Source: Allacma fusca
Taxonomy: Eukaryota; Arthropoda; Collembola; Symphypleona; Sminthuridae
Direction: 5' to 3'
DNA length: 64,000 bases
Assembly (NCBI GenBank): GCA_947179485.1
Contig: OX359250.1
Coordinates: forward strand, 9,715,873-9,779,872
Below, one piece after another: positions 1 through 12,624 of this stretch; within the stretch, counting starts at the first letter, position 1; every line of letters begins with the position of its first letter. The position numbers were made by a program, and so were the translations under genes. The notes beneath the pieces are model-generated. The model searched no databases, had not been told where the DNA came from, and was given only the letters and a program-made list of their open reading frames with translations.

Positions 1-52
1 AATACAAACATATGAATTGTTAATAACTGCTCCGCTCCGAGTAATGGCTTAC

Positions 53-903
53 AAAACATGCTCCGACCCCGTCTGCCCCAGCGCAAACCATACGTTCAGT
101 AACGTTGTTTATTTTTTCATGCTTTTCTTTACAGACGGAATGCGGAACAAGAGGCATATTAGCCGTCTGTAGAATCGGATGAACTTTCGAATTATGATTG
201 TCAATTAAACCCCATCCTGAGATAGAGCAATTCCCGGGGGGAACAAAGTCATCCGAGGAAGCCAAGCCAATAACCCCAACAGATAGATTGAGTTCCAGTG
301 GAGTTGAAAGTGTAAGCACCGCGTAGTCGTAATCAGTTACCCAGCTGTACAAAACATTTGACGAATAGTTCAACAAATTATTTGTCTAAAATGTAAAATT
401 CTTACTCATCGTAGTTGGGGTGCATCGAGATCCTGCTAATACTGGAATATTGTTCTGTTCCGTCGATTTGGGTCAAATCCCAATCACCAGCAACGATTCG
501 AAACTCCTCGTACTCACTGTTATCAACGCAGTGAGCTGCCGTCAAGACTTTGTCTTCAGCGATGAGATTGCCTCCACAAATGTGATACCAGCTGCCGTAA
601 TATTTAACCTGAAGTGACACTTGGTGGGGATATTGACCCTTTGCTGCATCCTTCCCTCCAATAACTAAAGGTAAGATACCATGATTCCTCCCTCGAGGGG
701 GGAGAAATCCTGCCGCCGTGGACTCATCCTTAGTGAACCTTCCATGAAGCCCTATCGAATAAAACACATTATTTTTAGCGTCTCGAAAATTTTATACAAT
801 AATTAAGAATGGCTGCCTGTTATTTTTATTTTGTAGACAAAGAAAAGGGATAACCTGGCGACGCTATTAAAACCAAAAATCCGAGGAAAATTGTAAGCTT
901 CAT
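53..903 (-). CDS. Secreted chymotrypsin-like serine protease (S1A), 3' part outside window
   Basis: Three exons read right to left: 903-855, 751-406 and 344-53, totalling 687 nt with matching splice phases. Exon 1 starts at ATG 903 and encodes a hydrophobic signal peptide (MKLTIFLGFLVLIASP). Exon 2 carries the mature N-terminus VIGGKDA, the CGG segment and the catalytic-His motif LTAAHC. Exon 3 starts after a 61-nt intron (405-345) and gives the catalytic-Asp region DYDYAVL, then MVCAGADGVGAC just before the expected Ser exon. Donor GTAAGC at 52 leads out of the window, so the GDSGG exon is not seen. The residue two before the last Cys (position 189 in chymotrypsin numbering) is Gly, which by family knowledge fits chymotrypsin- or elastase-like rather than trypsin specificity. 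The activation site is odd: Leu, not Arg or Lys, precedes VIGG. A digestive role is inference. Confidence 0.88.
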
Positions 904-3648
904 ACTACAGCTAGTTACTTTGCGTTGCGATTCGGGTTGCTTATTTTTAGCGTCGTGTTACCTTTCTAAACCGAAAAAATCTTCTGTGGTTACGGCCACT
1001 TTTTAATCGGTATTTATACAAAAGTGGAGCTACCATGTACCCCAGTAGTTGAAGCATGATTTCACTAATCCACGTCAGTTTCTCCTGAAACTCTTGCAGA
1101 TATGAAACGTTTTTTAATTTAAAGCAGACATTAATAATTATTTTTAAATGGCTCCTCTTGTTATATGTACTTGAAGTTTTCGGATCTCTTTTATTAGCAA
1201 TAAAATAATAAAATAATAACATTGTTTCCTCCTTGCCTTATTGGACAGATGTTATATGTTATATGTACGAACCGACAACACAAAGCTAAAATTATGGTTT
1301 TCATCAAAGTGAATTTGAATCATTACACTTGTAAGCGTATTGCATATAAACTTCTTGAATTTTTAAAATTGTAATTTTGACTTTTTGATATAGTCAATGT
1401 ACACATAAATGGAAAAGGGGAATATATAGGCGGAAGTTACTATTTTATTGGGAATAGACTCAATGCAATGTCAATGTATTGGTCACATGGATAGGGTGGA
1501 CGTATTTTCGGGAAATAGTACTCTTTGCTTGTTAAAATATTTTAACATTGTCTACTTTTCTTACAAGAGAACTTAAATGGCTCTTGGTCTGATGTCTGAA
1601 TTTTTGTTATTTACGGGTTAAAATGTAATTACATCATTTTAAGGGAACCATGCATGGGGCAAATCTAAAATATAACCTTGGCCTAACTATAGGTATCTTC
1701 ATAGATCAAATCATCAAAGGGAGAATGGGCTGCTGATAATAATTTTTCATTTTTATTATGAATTACATTTTACCACGAGTAACTGAGAATTGGCCAGGAA
1801 AAAACCTGATTCAAAAATTATTTCAGATGTAGCCGACTAGGAAATGCAGGAACAATAATCAAACAGGTACAAATTATTCCTATAAAAATTGAACAGGTGA
1901 ATGGCATAAATTCAAGGCTATGAATGCTAAATCTTTGCTCACCCTGGGCTTCAATCCAGTAACATTTAAAATGGTATCATCTGAAATTGCAAACTGTGCT
2001 GAAGTTCTTGCAAACGTAACCAATAAAGGATTTAATCCAAATTTTGTCGTTAATTTGTTTTTCTTTTTTTGCCTGTGTACTTATACGAGGCAACATCCCC
2101 TAAAGTTTTAGTACCTTAATTAGCTTGCGACTGACGTACTTCATAGGTACCCATACTTGCATATAATTTAAATATTTTATGGCATATTTACAATTAGTCA
2201 TATTTGCATCCAGGTTCCCTCATACAGTCAGTGACAATGTTACAAGTGTGCTTAGCAGTCTTTTATGTGTGGAGTTGAAATTTTTCCAAAGTAACATGAA
2301 GTATATACACAAATCCTAAATTTTTGTATCTCTTTAGTTTAACATTTATGATAATCAAAAATAATAACCCGAATATAAAGTCTCCCTTGATGTTCATATA
2401 CAAAAAATCCTATATTTACGTCGGCTTTCCCTTCGTGGGTAACAGGAAATGCTTATAAGTTCCTAAGTGCATATATTAAATTTATTGGTCTTATAAGTAT
2501 GGACCGTGGAACTCACAATATGATTAACGTCAATGTTATGTCTACATGTCAAATCACACTCATTTACTTACTTACAAATAGGACCATTCTTAGAAAGAAA
2601 TTAGCAGAAATCTTATAAAACCACTTGTTGGCATTTTCATGAAGTAGTACTTAATGTAGTGAATGTAATATGAAGGTTACTTTACTTAACTACAAGTACA
2701 ATGTTAGGTCACCTATTTCTTAATTTATTACAATTTGGTCATTAAAGGTGTTGTTTATTGTACCTTTTTTACTTGCAATAATTAGAAGGATGATAAAAAG
2801 CAGGAATAAGGGAATGTCAACTTCCATAAGATTAGTAAGAAAAATAAACTTTTGGTCCTTGGAAAAACTTCACTCGTGGACACTGATAATTACAATAGTA
2901 AGCCAGGAAAAACCTAAATGACCTGATAGACGGATGACAGCACAAAATATTGAAACCTACAAGAATAACATGTACATAGTGTATAGATTTTTGAATACGA
3001 ACATTGCATTAATGCCTTGCATTTTTGTAACATGTCTAACAACTCTTAATAAATACATACTGTCACACAGTAACATATGTCACATTTACAAGGTGCAAAA
3101 ACTAAATGCAAATTCATTATTAAATTGCAGAATAGCTGAAGTAAGTACATATATAACATAAGCTTAAAACGGATTAATATGTATGCCTTACTGCTCACCC
3201 AGTTGGAATTTAAGAATTTACCCTCAATATCGAATTGTTACTTTTTTCGGTAATATTACGCTTTAAGAGTCAGAGTCAAATGAAATAGAAATGAAAGCAC
3301 AGGAAGAGCAGCAAATATCAAAGATCCTTTGGACGTGGACATCAAATAATTATGTTACGATTTCATAAAATAATGTTAATGAGTCTTCCTTCAAGTACAT
3401 ATTGTATATACTTATACATGTTTTATAGTCACACATGACAGCGCCAGTAACTTGAGGGAGTGAGGAACTACTTCTTCTGGGGCACTGTGCAACAATAAAT
3501 CAATAACGTTTTTCAAATGCGAATTGTTCAAATAACGTTTCCCTTTTAAGCATAAACTTTCATGTTAACAATGCTTACCGGCATTTTTAAATTTATTTAG
3601 TTTTAGAGCAGGATAATTCCCCCGAAAAACACGTCTTTTCAACACCAG
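904..3648. other. AT-rich intergenic stretch without a recognised gene
   Basis: No reading frame here resembles a known protein. Short open stretches such as 1920-2111 are low in complexity. Upstream exons or 5' UTR of the Tudor gene could lie here, because its first recognised exon opens with a splice acceptor. The protease promoter should lie just right of 903. Confidence 0.5.
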
Positions 3649-5000
3649 GTGTATAGTAGACAAAATGCAAAGTTCTTGTAATGTTAAGTGTGTGTATCAA
3701 GAGAAGGACATTGACATTGGTGACTGTTTAAGAGGATGTCATACGTTATCCATTTACACAAGGCCACGGATGCAGTCACCGGATATTGTTGTAAGCCTCA
3801 GTTTAGTATCTGTAACAAAATTATTATTTTCTGTTTAAATGCATGACCTTATGGATTTTTGAAGGGTAACATACAACTAACCATCTATACTTACCCAGAA
3901 TTTTTTAAACAATAAAATTTTTATATCCATGTGTAATTCTCGCAAGAGGTTAGGTGTGTACGACAATCTGTTCGTCGGAATCTGGAACGCTAATGAAGTG
4001 AACTATTACAAAATTCTGAGCGTCCAAGATCTGGATAACTTCGTGGTTGAGCCTCAGGCGTCAACAACATGGTTGGAAAGCATGCAAGATTTGTACAACC
4101 GTTCCCAGGAGGGGCTGCAAATTGTGAGAGCACTTGTCCTTATTTCTTAAAAATGGTGTATTTGTAATAGTATATTGAGATTACTGTACTAATATATTCC
4201 TTTTATTTTGTTTAGAAAACAACACACGTGTTCAAGAATTACTTGTACGCTTACAAAGACCATGTATCAAAGAAATGGTGAGCTTTCACAATGGGGACTT
4301 AAATACGGAATAAGAGTTTGGGTGGAGGTATGCAGGTTATGTTTTTTTTGAATGATCAGGCACCGTGTTAGAGTTGATGCAACAAGTCTGTGGCACGGAA
4401 CCGCCCTAGTACATTTTATTGACGAGGGAGAGGAGAAAGAAGTATATATATCCGATTTACTGCATCTGGAGACCTCATTTTGGAGCATTGCCCCACTTGT
4501 TATTAAAGCCAAACTTGGGGGAATATTCCCCCCAGGAGAGCTGCCAGCATGGCCAAGAGAATCGATAGACAAGTTTAAAGAGCTCTGTAAACCAGGTTAG
4601 GTTTCACTTGTTGCATTTAAAGTAAAAAAAACTATATGATGTATTAAAAATCGGGAATTTTTGTAGGCGATATGTTTTGCGGCGTTTCGATACACACTGA
4701 AGGACAGCGAATTAGCCTTGTGCTGTTCAATAATCGTCCACAAACAGCCTCTACTATGGGAGGAGTTTCGTTACAGATGTACCTAGTCGAGCTGGGCTTG
4801 GCTCGGACAACGGAAAGGTAAATAATTATCAGAAACAGAAATAGAACATCAAAGTTCGTCATAAGTGAATCACCATTAGTAGTAATTGCATGTTTTATTT
4901 TGTGATCTAAAAATTTTCTAGGTTTGAATGTTGTAAAGACTACGAAGACTTTCGCACAATCGCTTTTCCCAGTGTCAAATCTAGTTTTTCGAATTCGTAG
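3649..5000 (+). CDS. Extended Tudor-domain protein (germline/piRNA-type), 5' end uncertain
   Basis: Six exons fit by phase: 3649-3790, 3947-4123, 4216-4277, 4360-4595, 4667-4817 and 4922-5000 (TAG). Exon 1 holds an ATG at 3665 but is also open to an acceptor at 3648, so more exons may lie upstream. Exons 2-5 form one extended Tudor unit: an N-terminal OB-fold (LFVGIWNANEVNYYKI), the barrel (WHRVRVDATSLWHGTALVHF, then IDEGEEKEV and LLHLETSFWSI), the AKLGGIFP segment, and the closing strands (ISLVLFN, VELGLA). Such domains bind symmetrically dimethylated Arg tails of Piwi proteins in nuage. Here the usual DYGN is DEGE, so the aromatic cage is probably incomplete. The gene is convergent with glutathione synthetase. 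TDRD5 and TDRD7 relatives are possible; no orthologue is assigned. Confidence 0.8.
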
Positions 5001-5171
5001 ATTTGTTTATTTTGTAGAATTCCATGTTTCCGTCTTGCGTGTTATTTTTTTAGTTGCTTTACAATTTTTAATTTTATATATATACGTATATCTACAGACA
5101 AATGAAGGAAATGTGCAAACATACGGTTATAATTTGCAACCTGAAATGTTGTGATACAAAGGCCACTTTGA

Positions 5172-5203
5172 TTTATTTGTTTGAAAAAAATCACAAATAA
5201 TAA
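5172..5203. terminator. Opposed polyadenylation signals of two convergent genes
   Basis: AATAAA occurs on the plus strand at 5198-5203, about 200 nt past the Tudor stop. It occurs on the minus strand at 5177-5172, about 45 nt past the glutathione synthetase stop at 5221. The two 3' UTRs would therefore overlap over several tens of bases. Confidence 0.55.
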
Positions 5204-5220
5204 AATCACATTTTAAACTG

Positions 5221-8200
5221 CTATTCTAAAAGTTCACAGGGATCAACTAAATATACGCTGTCTAAGGCACCCCAACCAGCAGCTACACCGCCTTCATTGG
5301 CTGAACTTACTTTAGTTCTTAACATGTGACCCACGTATTTATTCTCGATAATGGTTTCTGCGTCACTGAAAAACAAAACAAATGATATTTTAAGTGCATC
5401 CTGCGTAGTTAGCGCTAGTACACTCAACACACAGGGAATATACTTGAATTACTACCAAAATCTGATAATTGTCATACCCGATAATAACACCATATATTCC
5501 TAATTCACTGACGAAATCGGTGTATAAAGGCTCTGACAAGGCTGGACGAATCATATAGTTCTTTTGCAGTGGAGGTTGTATTTTCTCCATAAGAATCCAA
5601 GCATCCCTTTCGGGAGTATTTCTAATTTTTTCCAATTGGTCTTTTATTTCCTCGTCGTATACGTTATTTCCACCTCCTTCACGCTGAGGCTTCAGAACAT
5701 ACTTTCTCGGATTTTCAATAGCCATTTCAATGGACTTATCACCAGCTTCGCCCTGAAGGAAAATATACTTGTTAAAACAACTTGTCTATTCAAGTAAATT
5801 TTGTAAAGCCACATCTAATGCATATCACGCATGATCGCAGATTAAAAATTATATTTACCATTCTATTAATTATACCTGGTCTAGTGAATACAAGCCCGTA
5901 AAAATTCGCCTGACAGCACAAACGTCGGCCGGATCATCTAAGAATTTTTCTAACACTCCAGGTCTGGCTAGTTCCTGCTGAATCTTTTTAGTGCCCGCTA
6001 AATGGTAGTAAATTGAAGGGCACTTAATTGCACGGGACCTTTCCATTAACAAGCGTGCATTCCATTCCGTATTGGTATGATACTGATCAGGAGAGTAACC
6101 AGAACGAAAGTAAACCAAAGCAATTTCGACTCCATCGCTATTTAAAACAATTTCATTTATCACGGGTAAGTATTTCATCCAATTATCCCTTTTAATAGTT
6201 ATAATTCAGACATTAAATTTGTGTTTCTTAAATTTGTTTAAACTCACATAAATAATCGCTTTTCGGAGTCCAATGTTCCCTGAAATGCTACCTCCGTTAA
6301 CGTTTTGCGGATGGTCCGAACATCTGGATTTAGTTTCTGAATCTCAAACTCATGGAATCTTTGATCGCAGATGTTGAATGTAACATCTTCAACGAGAAAT
6401 AGGATTGCAGCCCTGAATTAACCGTAAAACAAAGGAAAAAGTTCAATATTTTCATTAGTCGGTGAAATTTATCAATAACAAGTCTACATTTAAATCCATA
6501 CTCGCCCATATCGATCACCTACGTTGGTCTGTCGTAAATTTCCCACGCCTTTAACATTCCGTTGGATAGACCAGCTAAAGCTCCATTTTCAGGTAACTAC
6601 AAACGTAAAATTTTTATTAATCTGTTCTTTATGAAAAAATATAACATTATCTGCCAATACTGACAATGCTTACGTTCTTCAGTTTATCTCGATGACCCAA
6701 CTCCGTTAAAGTAAACCTGCAAATCAACATATTTTAAAATTCAAATTGTATTAAAACAGGAAACCCCATAATTGAGAGCATTCGGAGCATTGCAATTGCG
6801 TGCTACATACATCAAACTGTTACTATCACGAATACCTACGTCTCGTGTAAGTAATAATTACTTAGCAGTCTCTGCAAAACACACTAGCCCGTTTTATATA
6901 ATCCTGGTATTAGAATTATTAGCATTCCCTGCCCGGAGATGCTACATTTGTTATTAAATCGTTTATGAGAAAATAGTCTGGTGTTTTTGTGAGAAACAAA
7001 GTTATGGTTGTCAGCCCATGTGTTGTTGCAGAGAAGATATGACATGACACTGGGGAAAGGGGAAACCCTGTCGCACATAAAAAGCACTATCCGAAAACTA
7101 CTTATTTTCTACTTAGCCATAAAATGAAACAACACAACGCAAGATTTGTCGAAAAAGAGCATAGTGGAGGCGTTATATATTTACAATCCGGGTTTCCCTG
7201 ACTCACAGAACGTATGCACATATTTATACAACTAAATGTTAAAACATAACGCTTTCACTGCATGAGTTACAGAACCACACTAAAATCTGAAGAGCTAAAG
7301 CGCGAGCAAAAGGTATTCACTAGTCAAAAACAGACAAATAGTTGTTCCACTTCACAACCAGCCAATATAATTGCCTTGATGCCCAATTGCAAGAATGTAT
7401 TACACACACATTGATTAAATCTTTATAATCTTAGTATAAAAAGAGGAAAACATGCACGAGATCAGGTTATCAAGTTGGGTTTGAATGACAGAAAGAAGTC
7501 AAGCCAAGAGGGAACAATATGCCGAGCACAAAGAATGAAGTCAAGCTAGAAGTACAGATGACAGACAATGCTGAAGATCAAATTAATACCTATGACAATC
7601 GACTAGGACAGTGGAAACACCAGCAAGACTAGTGGCAACGGTATTGATTTCCACTTGCTTCACCGCAAACTGCGGCACGTCTATGAAGTAATCAGAGCGA
7701 AGGAGACCCAATGAAATTCCCTACAGATGTCAAAGATACAATGTTATCAATCAATTTCATAATTACTTACTCTAAATAACTTGTAAAAATTTGAGTTCAG
7801 GATCGTGGTGTTATTATGCAATATGCAATCACAACATTGAAATGCACATACCAAAATTAGAAAATAAGTTCCTGGAAAACAGTTATACGGCGTGTTGATT
7901 GATCGTACAATCAATTAAATCACTGGCCAAGGTTAAATACCATCTAATAATATGATAGAGATACTAATAATACCATCTAAATGGATTGAGGCTTCTATAA
8001 GAGCTAATTTATATTAGCCAAGTTGACTATTCAAAGAAGATACCAACATTTAACCAATCACAAATACTTAGAGAATATCTGCACAACGAAGAAAACTTTA
8101 AGAACTTGTGGAATTTGGCAGTTACATTTACCGATTTAGTTTTACACTATTCTAGAGAAAAAGTGGAACAATGACCATTTGTCGCATTCGTAAGCATACA

Positions 8201-10392
8201 TGCCTGAAAGTATTTACGTGCTGCCCCACAAAATTATACTTGGGATTAGGGTTACAAGTGAGCTAAACATGCTTCAGCCTGAAATAATAACGATCACGAC
8301 AGAATATGAAGAAACAATAAAGAGTACAACTATGACAATTAACATTGATGTGACAACTAAATATATTATTTTCTACCTATGAATTTCTGCAGATACTGGT
8401 CCCAGCCAACCAAAGCCTGATGCAATTGTGTTTAGTTCTACTTGTTTCCAACCACAGTAAGGGTAGGACAGACGAGAGCATTCACAATAACCACCAAACT
8501 CTGAAGTTTCAGGATCTTTCGCCGAACTTCCCAGATGACATTGTTCCAACATGAGATCAGAGCGTATCAATCCCAACGACACATGCTTTAAGACAATTTA
8601 AGTTCATAAAAATAAAACCCATCCTTTTAAATCCTATCAATTATCTGCACACACTACTGACCCACCAAATTTCAGCAACGGAATGTCTTTAACATGCTTT
8701 CTCCAGTTGCAAAAAAGTAAATAACAAACCCTGCCCAACCACCCCTCCACTGCAATGCAGTAGAAGTCTTTCTTCGTGGAATTTTATTAGTTGAATCGAG
8801 CTAGTCTGCTGTTGATGAATCAACGCGATTATTAAAAAACTACAACCACCGGTGTAAATCGAAGTCCACTAGTTCTCAGAAAAATATTTTCAGTTCAAGC
8901 AGCATTAATTTAACATACCCATACTACATTTAATGTACAATCTACCAAACTTTACATGCCTGGGTTCTCTAAATCTTGCTACATATACGTGTTAAGGTCA
9001 CAAGCATTAACAAAAGCAGTAATCAGTGGCGTTTGGGCAATACATTGAAGTGCAGGCTACAATTTACTACTACAGGTCTAAAATCATTTACTTCTAAAAT
9101 CATCTACAACAAATTCACAGAAACAATATTTTAACAATACCTAACACCGGACATACCTGTGTGATACCTTCCTCCAACACTTTCTCGTAAATCGAAAACA
9201 GTCGGCCAGTAAAATCATCAACTTTGATGGTGCTGCAACAAAACAATACTTATAAACCCAGCTAATTTCATCAAAATGTACTATTAAACAGTGGCAAGTA
9301 CAGATACCTGCCGTGTATTCAGCACAAACATTGGATATAATAGGTTTTTAAAGCCCGGCCGGAGAAAATATTATTATTATTATTATGACACATTATAGTC
9401 ATATCCTGATCGAGTAGTCATGCTTCTTTAAAGTCAATCTTGTTTGTGCGTCCCTTACGACGGGGCATGTGAAACTTAACTGTAGTATATTCTAAATGAA
9501 TAAAATAGCTCAATAAAACATTTACTTTGACAAAGAAGACCGCAGAAATTCAAAATCATGAGCAACTCTGTGAACTAAAGTGTTTAGCACTGTTTGTATG
9601 TTGACAGCTCTCTCAAATTCCGGTCGAGGAAACGTTGACGGTAACAGCAGGAACGGAGCAAAGGTGACCGAGTCCTTTGAAAAATTCTGCTTCGACCTCA
9701 TCGCAACCCCTGCAAAAAAACAAGCATCTCTTCATGAGTTTGTAAACCTTGCCAACAGTTCAGTGTCAAGAATGTCTCTGAGCAGAAACACAAAATACTC
9801 AAGTCATTATGAAACCAACGGGTTTCTAATTCGTACGTAAGAAGTTTAATTGTCAAAGTCATAATTTCGTAACCCTCCGCGATGTAAACGAGTGGAATAA
9901 AATGGCCAGCGAAGTGAAGAAATACTGTCATAGTGTGAGCGCACTTAAGAACCGAAATATCTAAAGCTGCTTAATAAACGACCGTGTCATGATAAGTATT
10001 ACAGTATGCAAGTGTGGATAATTTTGGCTATACGATGCCCATACATGAATTTGTGATCAAGACCAGACTTGCTCAGTACCAGTAACCTTAATAAATAAAA
10101 GTAAATAAACCTTTACGTCCTCTCCCATCCCCCATCATATCATTAAGTCAGCCCTTTCTACTGAACTACTGAAATCCAATAAACCCCACTCCCATATAAT
10201 GTCCCCGTAGAACTTAACATGGAAGCTTATCACATCGTCACCTCTCAGTCTCTCTGTAAAGGCCATAGGTCAATTCTTAGTTTTAAAAATCTTACCATGC
10301 ATTAAAGCCCAATCCTTCGCTTTCTCGCTCACATCTTCCAAAACTTTCGCATCAATGGGCAGCGGCACACAAGGTTTCATGTAAGTTGCCAT
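5221..10392 (-). CDS. GSS: Glutathione synthetase, complete 10-exon gene
   Basis: ATP-dependent ligation of glycine to gamma-glutamylcysteine, the last step of glutathione synthesis; a cytosolic homodimer in eukaryotes. Exons, right to left: 10392-10296, 9709-9526, 9232-9157, 8585-8377, 6716-6674, 6596-6523, 6412-6248, 6188-5876, 5752-5478, 5365-5221. They sum to 1581 nt (526 residues) and all phases agree. Motifs in order: RSD and QVELNT (substrate and metal side), [30 protein letters not shown] (Gly-rich ATP loop with the metal-binding Glu), [16 protein letters not shown], and GGVAAG (the A-loop closing the active site). The human enzyme has 474 residues. Much of the extra length is in exon 4, where a Cys-rich insert separates RSD from VELNT. 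Acceptor-like sequence near 10440 suggests a 5' UTR exon. Confidence 0.96.
6717..8376 (-). other. Long intron 4 of glutathione synthetase
   Basis: The 1660-nt stretch between exons 4 and 5 has good splice ends (GTAGAA at 8376, TTTGCAG ending at 6717). I see no coding segment, RNA gene or element with clear ends in it. Confidence 0.7.
9368..9387. repeat. ATT microsatellite
   Basis: A short run of ATT triplets in intron 2 of glutathione synthetase. Confidence 0.8.
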
Positions 10393-11443
10393 AATGCTCA
10401 CAAGAATCGCACCTCCGGATTAATTTCGTAAGCTGATTTTACCTTCAAAAAAGAACAGCACAATGAAAACAAAAAATGTAAATGTCACCAATTAATTTAA
10501 ATTACCAATGCACAGGCTCAATCTTAAAAAACCGGTAGACCAATTGAGAATAATTACACAAAATATACCACAAAATAAAAAAGATTGCTGGAATAAATAT
10601 TTGAAGTCTATCCCACACAAAATAATGATCAATACTTACTCCGAAAATGAATCTCTTCCAACTTACTTCATTCACTGTTCCTAGCTCTGGAAAAGCTCCA
10701 ACTCAAATGACATGTGTGATAGCTGATAACGTTTCCTTTGAACAACTTGATAATTAAGTGCACACAACTGGAATAAACCATACATTCCAAGTAATAAGTA
10801 AATTATACCATTACTGATTCCTGACAGCAACAGGCACAAATGGTGATGTGATAAAAATATCGACAGGTTTTTATGTACATAGTTAAACTTGAGTACTCAC
10901 TACTTTTTATACACTAGAACATACTTTTTTTTGCTCCATCACTTGAACTTGGACCGGTTGCACCTCCATATCAATCTTATTCAATTCACTCACACGCACA
11001 GCTTAGTACAGTTCGCGTTTCTGTGGAGTTCAATCTGACCGTCCGCTCGTATGCACATAGCGTAGTAGCCTCCTCTCTATTTTGAGCAATGCTCCCCTCG
11101 TACGCAAATAGTCTAGTCAAGTCTAGTCCGGGGTGACGTGACGGGGAGTCGCTGAGACACAGTCATGTCAAACACACCCCTTTGTGTTGGCAACCCTAGC
11201 CCAGTCACTCAGTCTGGAGTAACTGTAGGGATTTTGGCCGCAATCATCCCAAAGCAAAAAATATTATAGATTTTTAATTATATTCGCAGAACAGGCAGAA
11301 AACTGCTAAGTATGCCAGAAGCTGGGAGACTCCAAAACCAGAAGCTGCACTTTAGAATTTAAAAAACAAAATGTAGGGATTCTTTTTAAAATACTAAATG
11401 TTCATTAATTGGTTGTCACTGCCGAGGGTATAAATGTGACGGG
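10393..11443. promoter_or_regulatory. Upstream region of glutathione synthetase
   Basis: Upstream of ATG 10392, reading leftward on the minus strand, are T-rich AG acceptors near 10440, so the transcript probably starts further right. The 11000-11200 part is less AT-rich than its surroundings and holds TGACGTGAC and GTGACGGGG. That is a reasonable place for a promoter, but no start site or factor motif can be assigned. Confidence 0.3.
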
Positions 11444-11639
11444 CAGGGATGGATTAATAAAATAACTTTCACTCCAGTCCTAAGTTTGTAGACAATAAAA
11501 CATAGATTTGAGGGCTTTGACCATTTCACATGCAATCTTACGGTTTTTGTTAATTGTTTTTACCCTGGCCCTAAATATTTTTTACAGTAGGGGCAATTAG
11601 GGGGTGGCCAGGGTGGGTCAGGCCTTAATTTTACCCCTG
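11444..11639. mobile_element. Degraded hAT-type MITE, CAGGGRTGG family
   Basis: It begins CAGGGATGGATTAATAAAAT and ends TTTTACCCCTG, with ACCCTGGCCC-like words inside. It is the reverse-orientation relative of the clean copy at 23594-23747. No matching 8-bp target duplication is visible, so one end may be altered. Confidence 0.55.
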
Positions 11640-12624
11640 AGTTATAAATAAGGATTAAGTAATAACTGGTATGGTTGTTGGTATTATGGTTTTTTTTCGA
11701 AAAGGCTTAGTAGGCACCCCCAGCAGTGATCACAACACAACTACTTGGTTTCTAACATTCATGCGAGCTTTGATACCATAGCATAAAATTTGAGAATAAA
11801 TGAAGGCTCGAAATGTAGGAGGATTTTTTGGAGGGAGACTGAAGGAAGGGTGAATATATTTAAAAATTGGAGGGACGCTGAGGGAAGGGAAGTAATTTTA
11901 AAGGCTTCATTAGTAGGTAGGAAGAAGGAAAGAATTTGTATTTTAATTTGTCCTGTGAAGACCTGAAGGAAGGGTATTTCATTTGGAAATTTCTGTTCCC
12001 ACCTGCCACGGCTGGAACTTCTGTTGCCTCGTCATTTTCTCGTTGTGATCACTTCAACTACCTTCATCCCCGCCAGGTTTGGCTGATAAATATGAACGCG
12101 ATGGATGAAAGTCCATACAAATATTTGACAACATTCACACTTCTGCCTTGCATTTAATGCCTAGGGCATCATCATAGAGAAGCATATAATACAACTAAAG
12201 GCTTCTTCTCACCCGCCCTTTATTCGCCCACGATTTTTGGTAAATTTTAGGACGTATGATGTTGTTACCATGAGAGCGCCAATGTTGTCGGAATTAAATA
12301 TATTGTTTTGGATGTAAAATTTGAAATTGAAAAATATCAAACGGGAAGCAACCGAATAATTTTCAACAAAATGCCTAAAAAATTAATTCAATATTCAACT
12401 CATCAATTATTACGATTTGCTGGAATGCACATGTCGTGGAACTCATTGTTTGATTTATAGAATCAAACGTCCCATCTTCCATCGATTCAGTTTTCCAGAA
12501 CCAATTGAACAAGTTTGAAGTCTCTCATCTAAAATAATGTTTTATTCAAGCATATAATATTCATTCCAAGGGGTTGCTTATTTTTTAATTTTATTATTGT
12601 CTTGTGCCCATTTTGTCCGTGGAG
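11640..12624. other. Non-coding stretch upstream of the basic sperm-protein gene
   Basis: No gene recognised. It should include the promoter and 5' UTR of the gene starting near 12625, because the putative first coding exon is very short. Confidence 0.4.

Noticed and set aside
386-405. 20-nt intron in the serine protease
   Set aside because: Too short and out of phase. The 61-nt intron 405-345 restores both frame and the family pattern.
1920-2111. 63-codon open frame as an exon of the Tudor gene
   Set aside because: No splice signals fitting the downstream phase and no family similarity.
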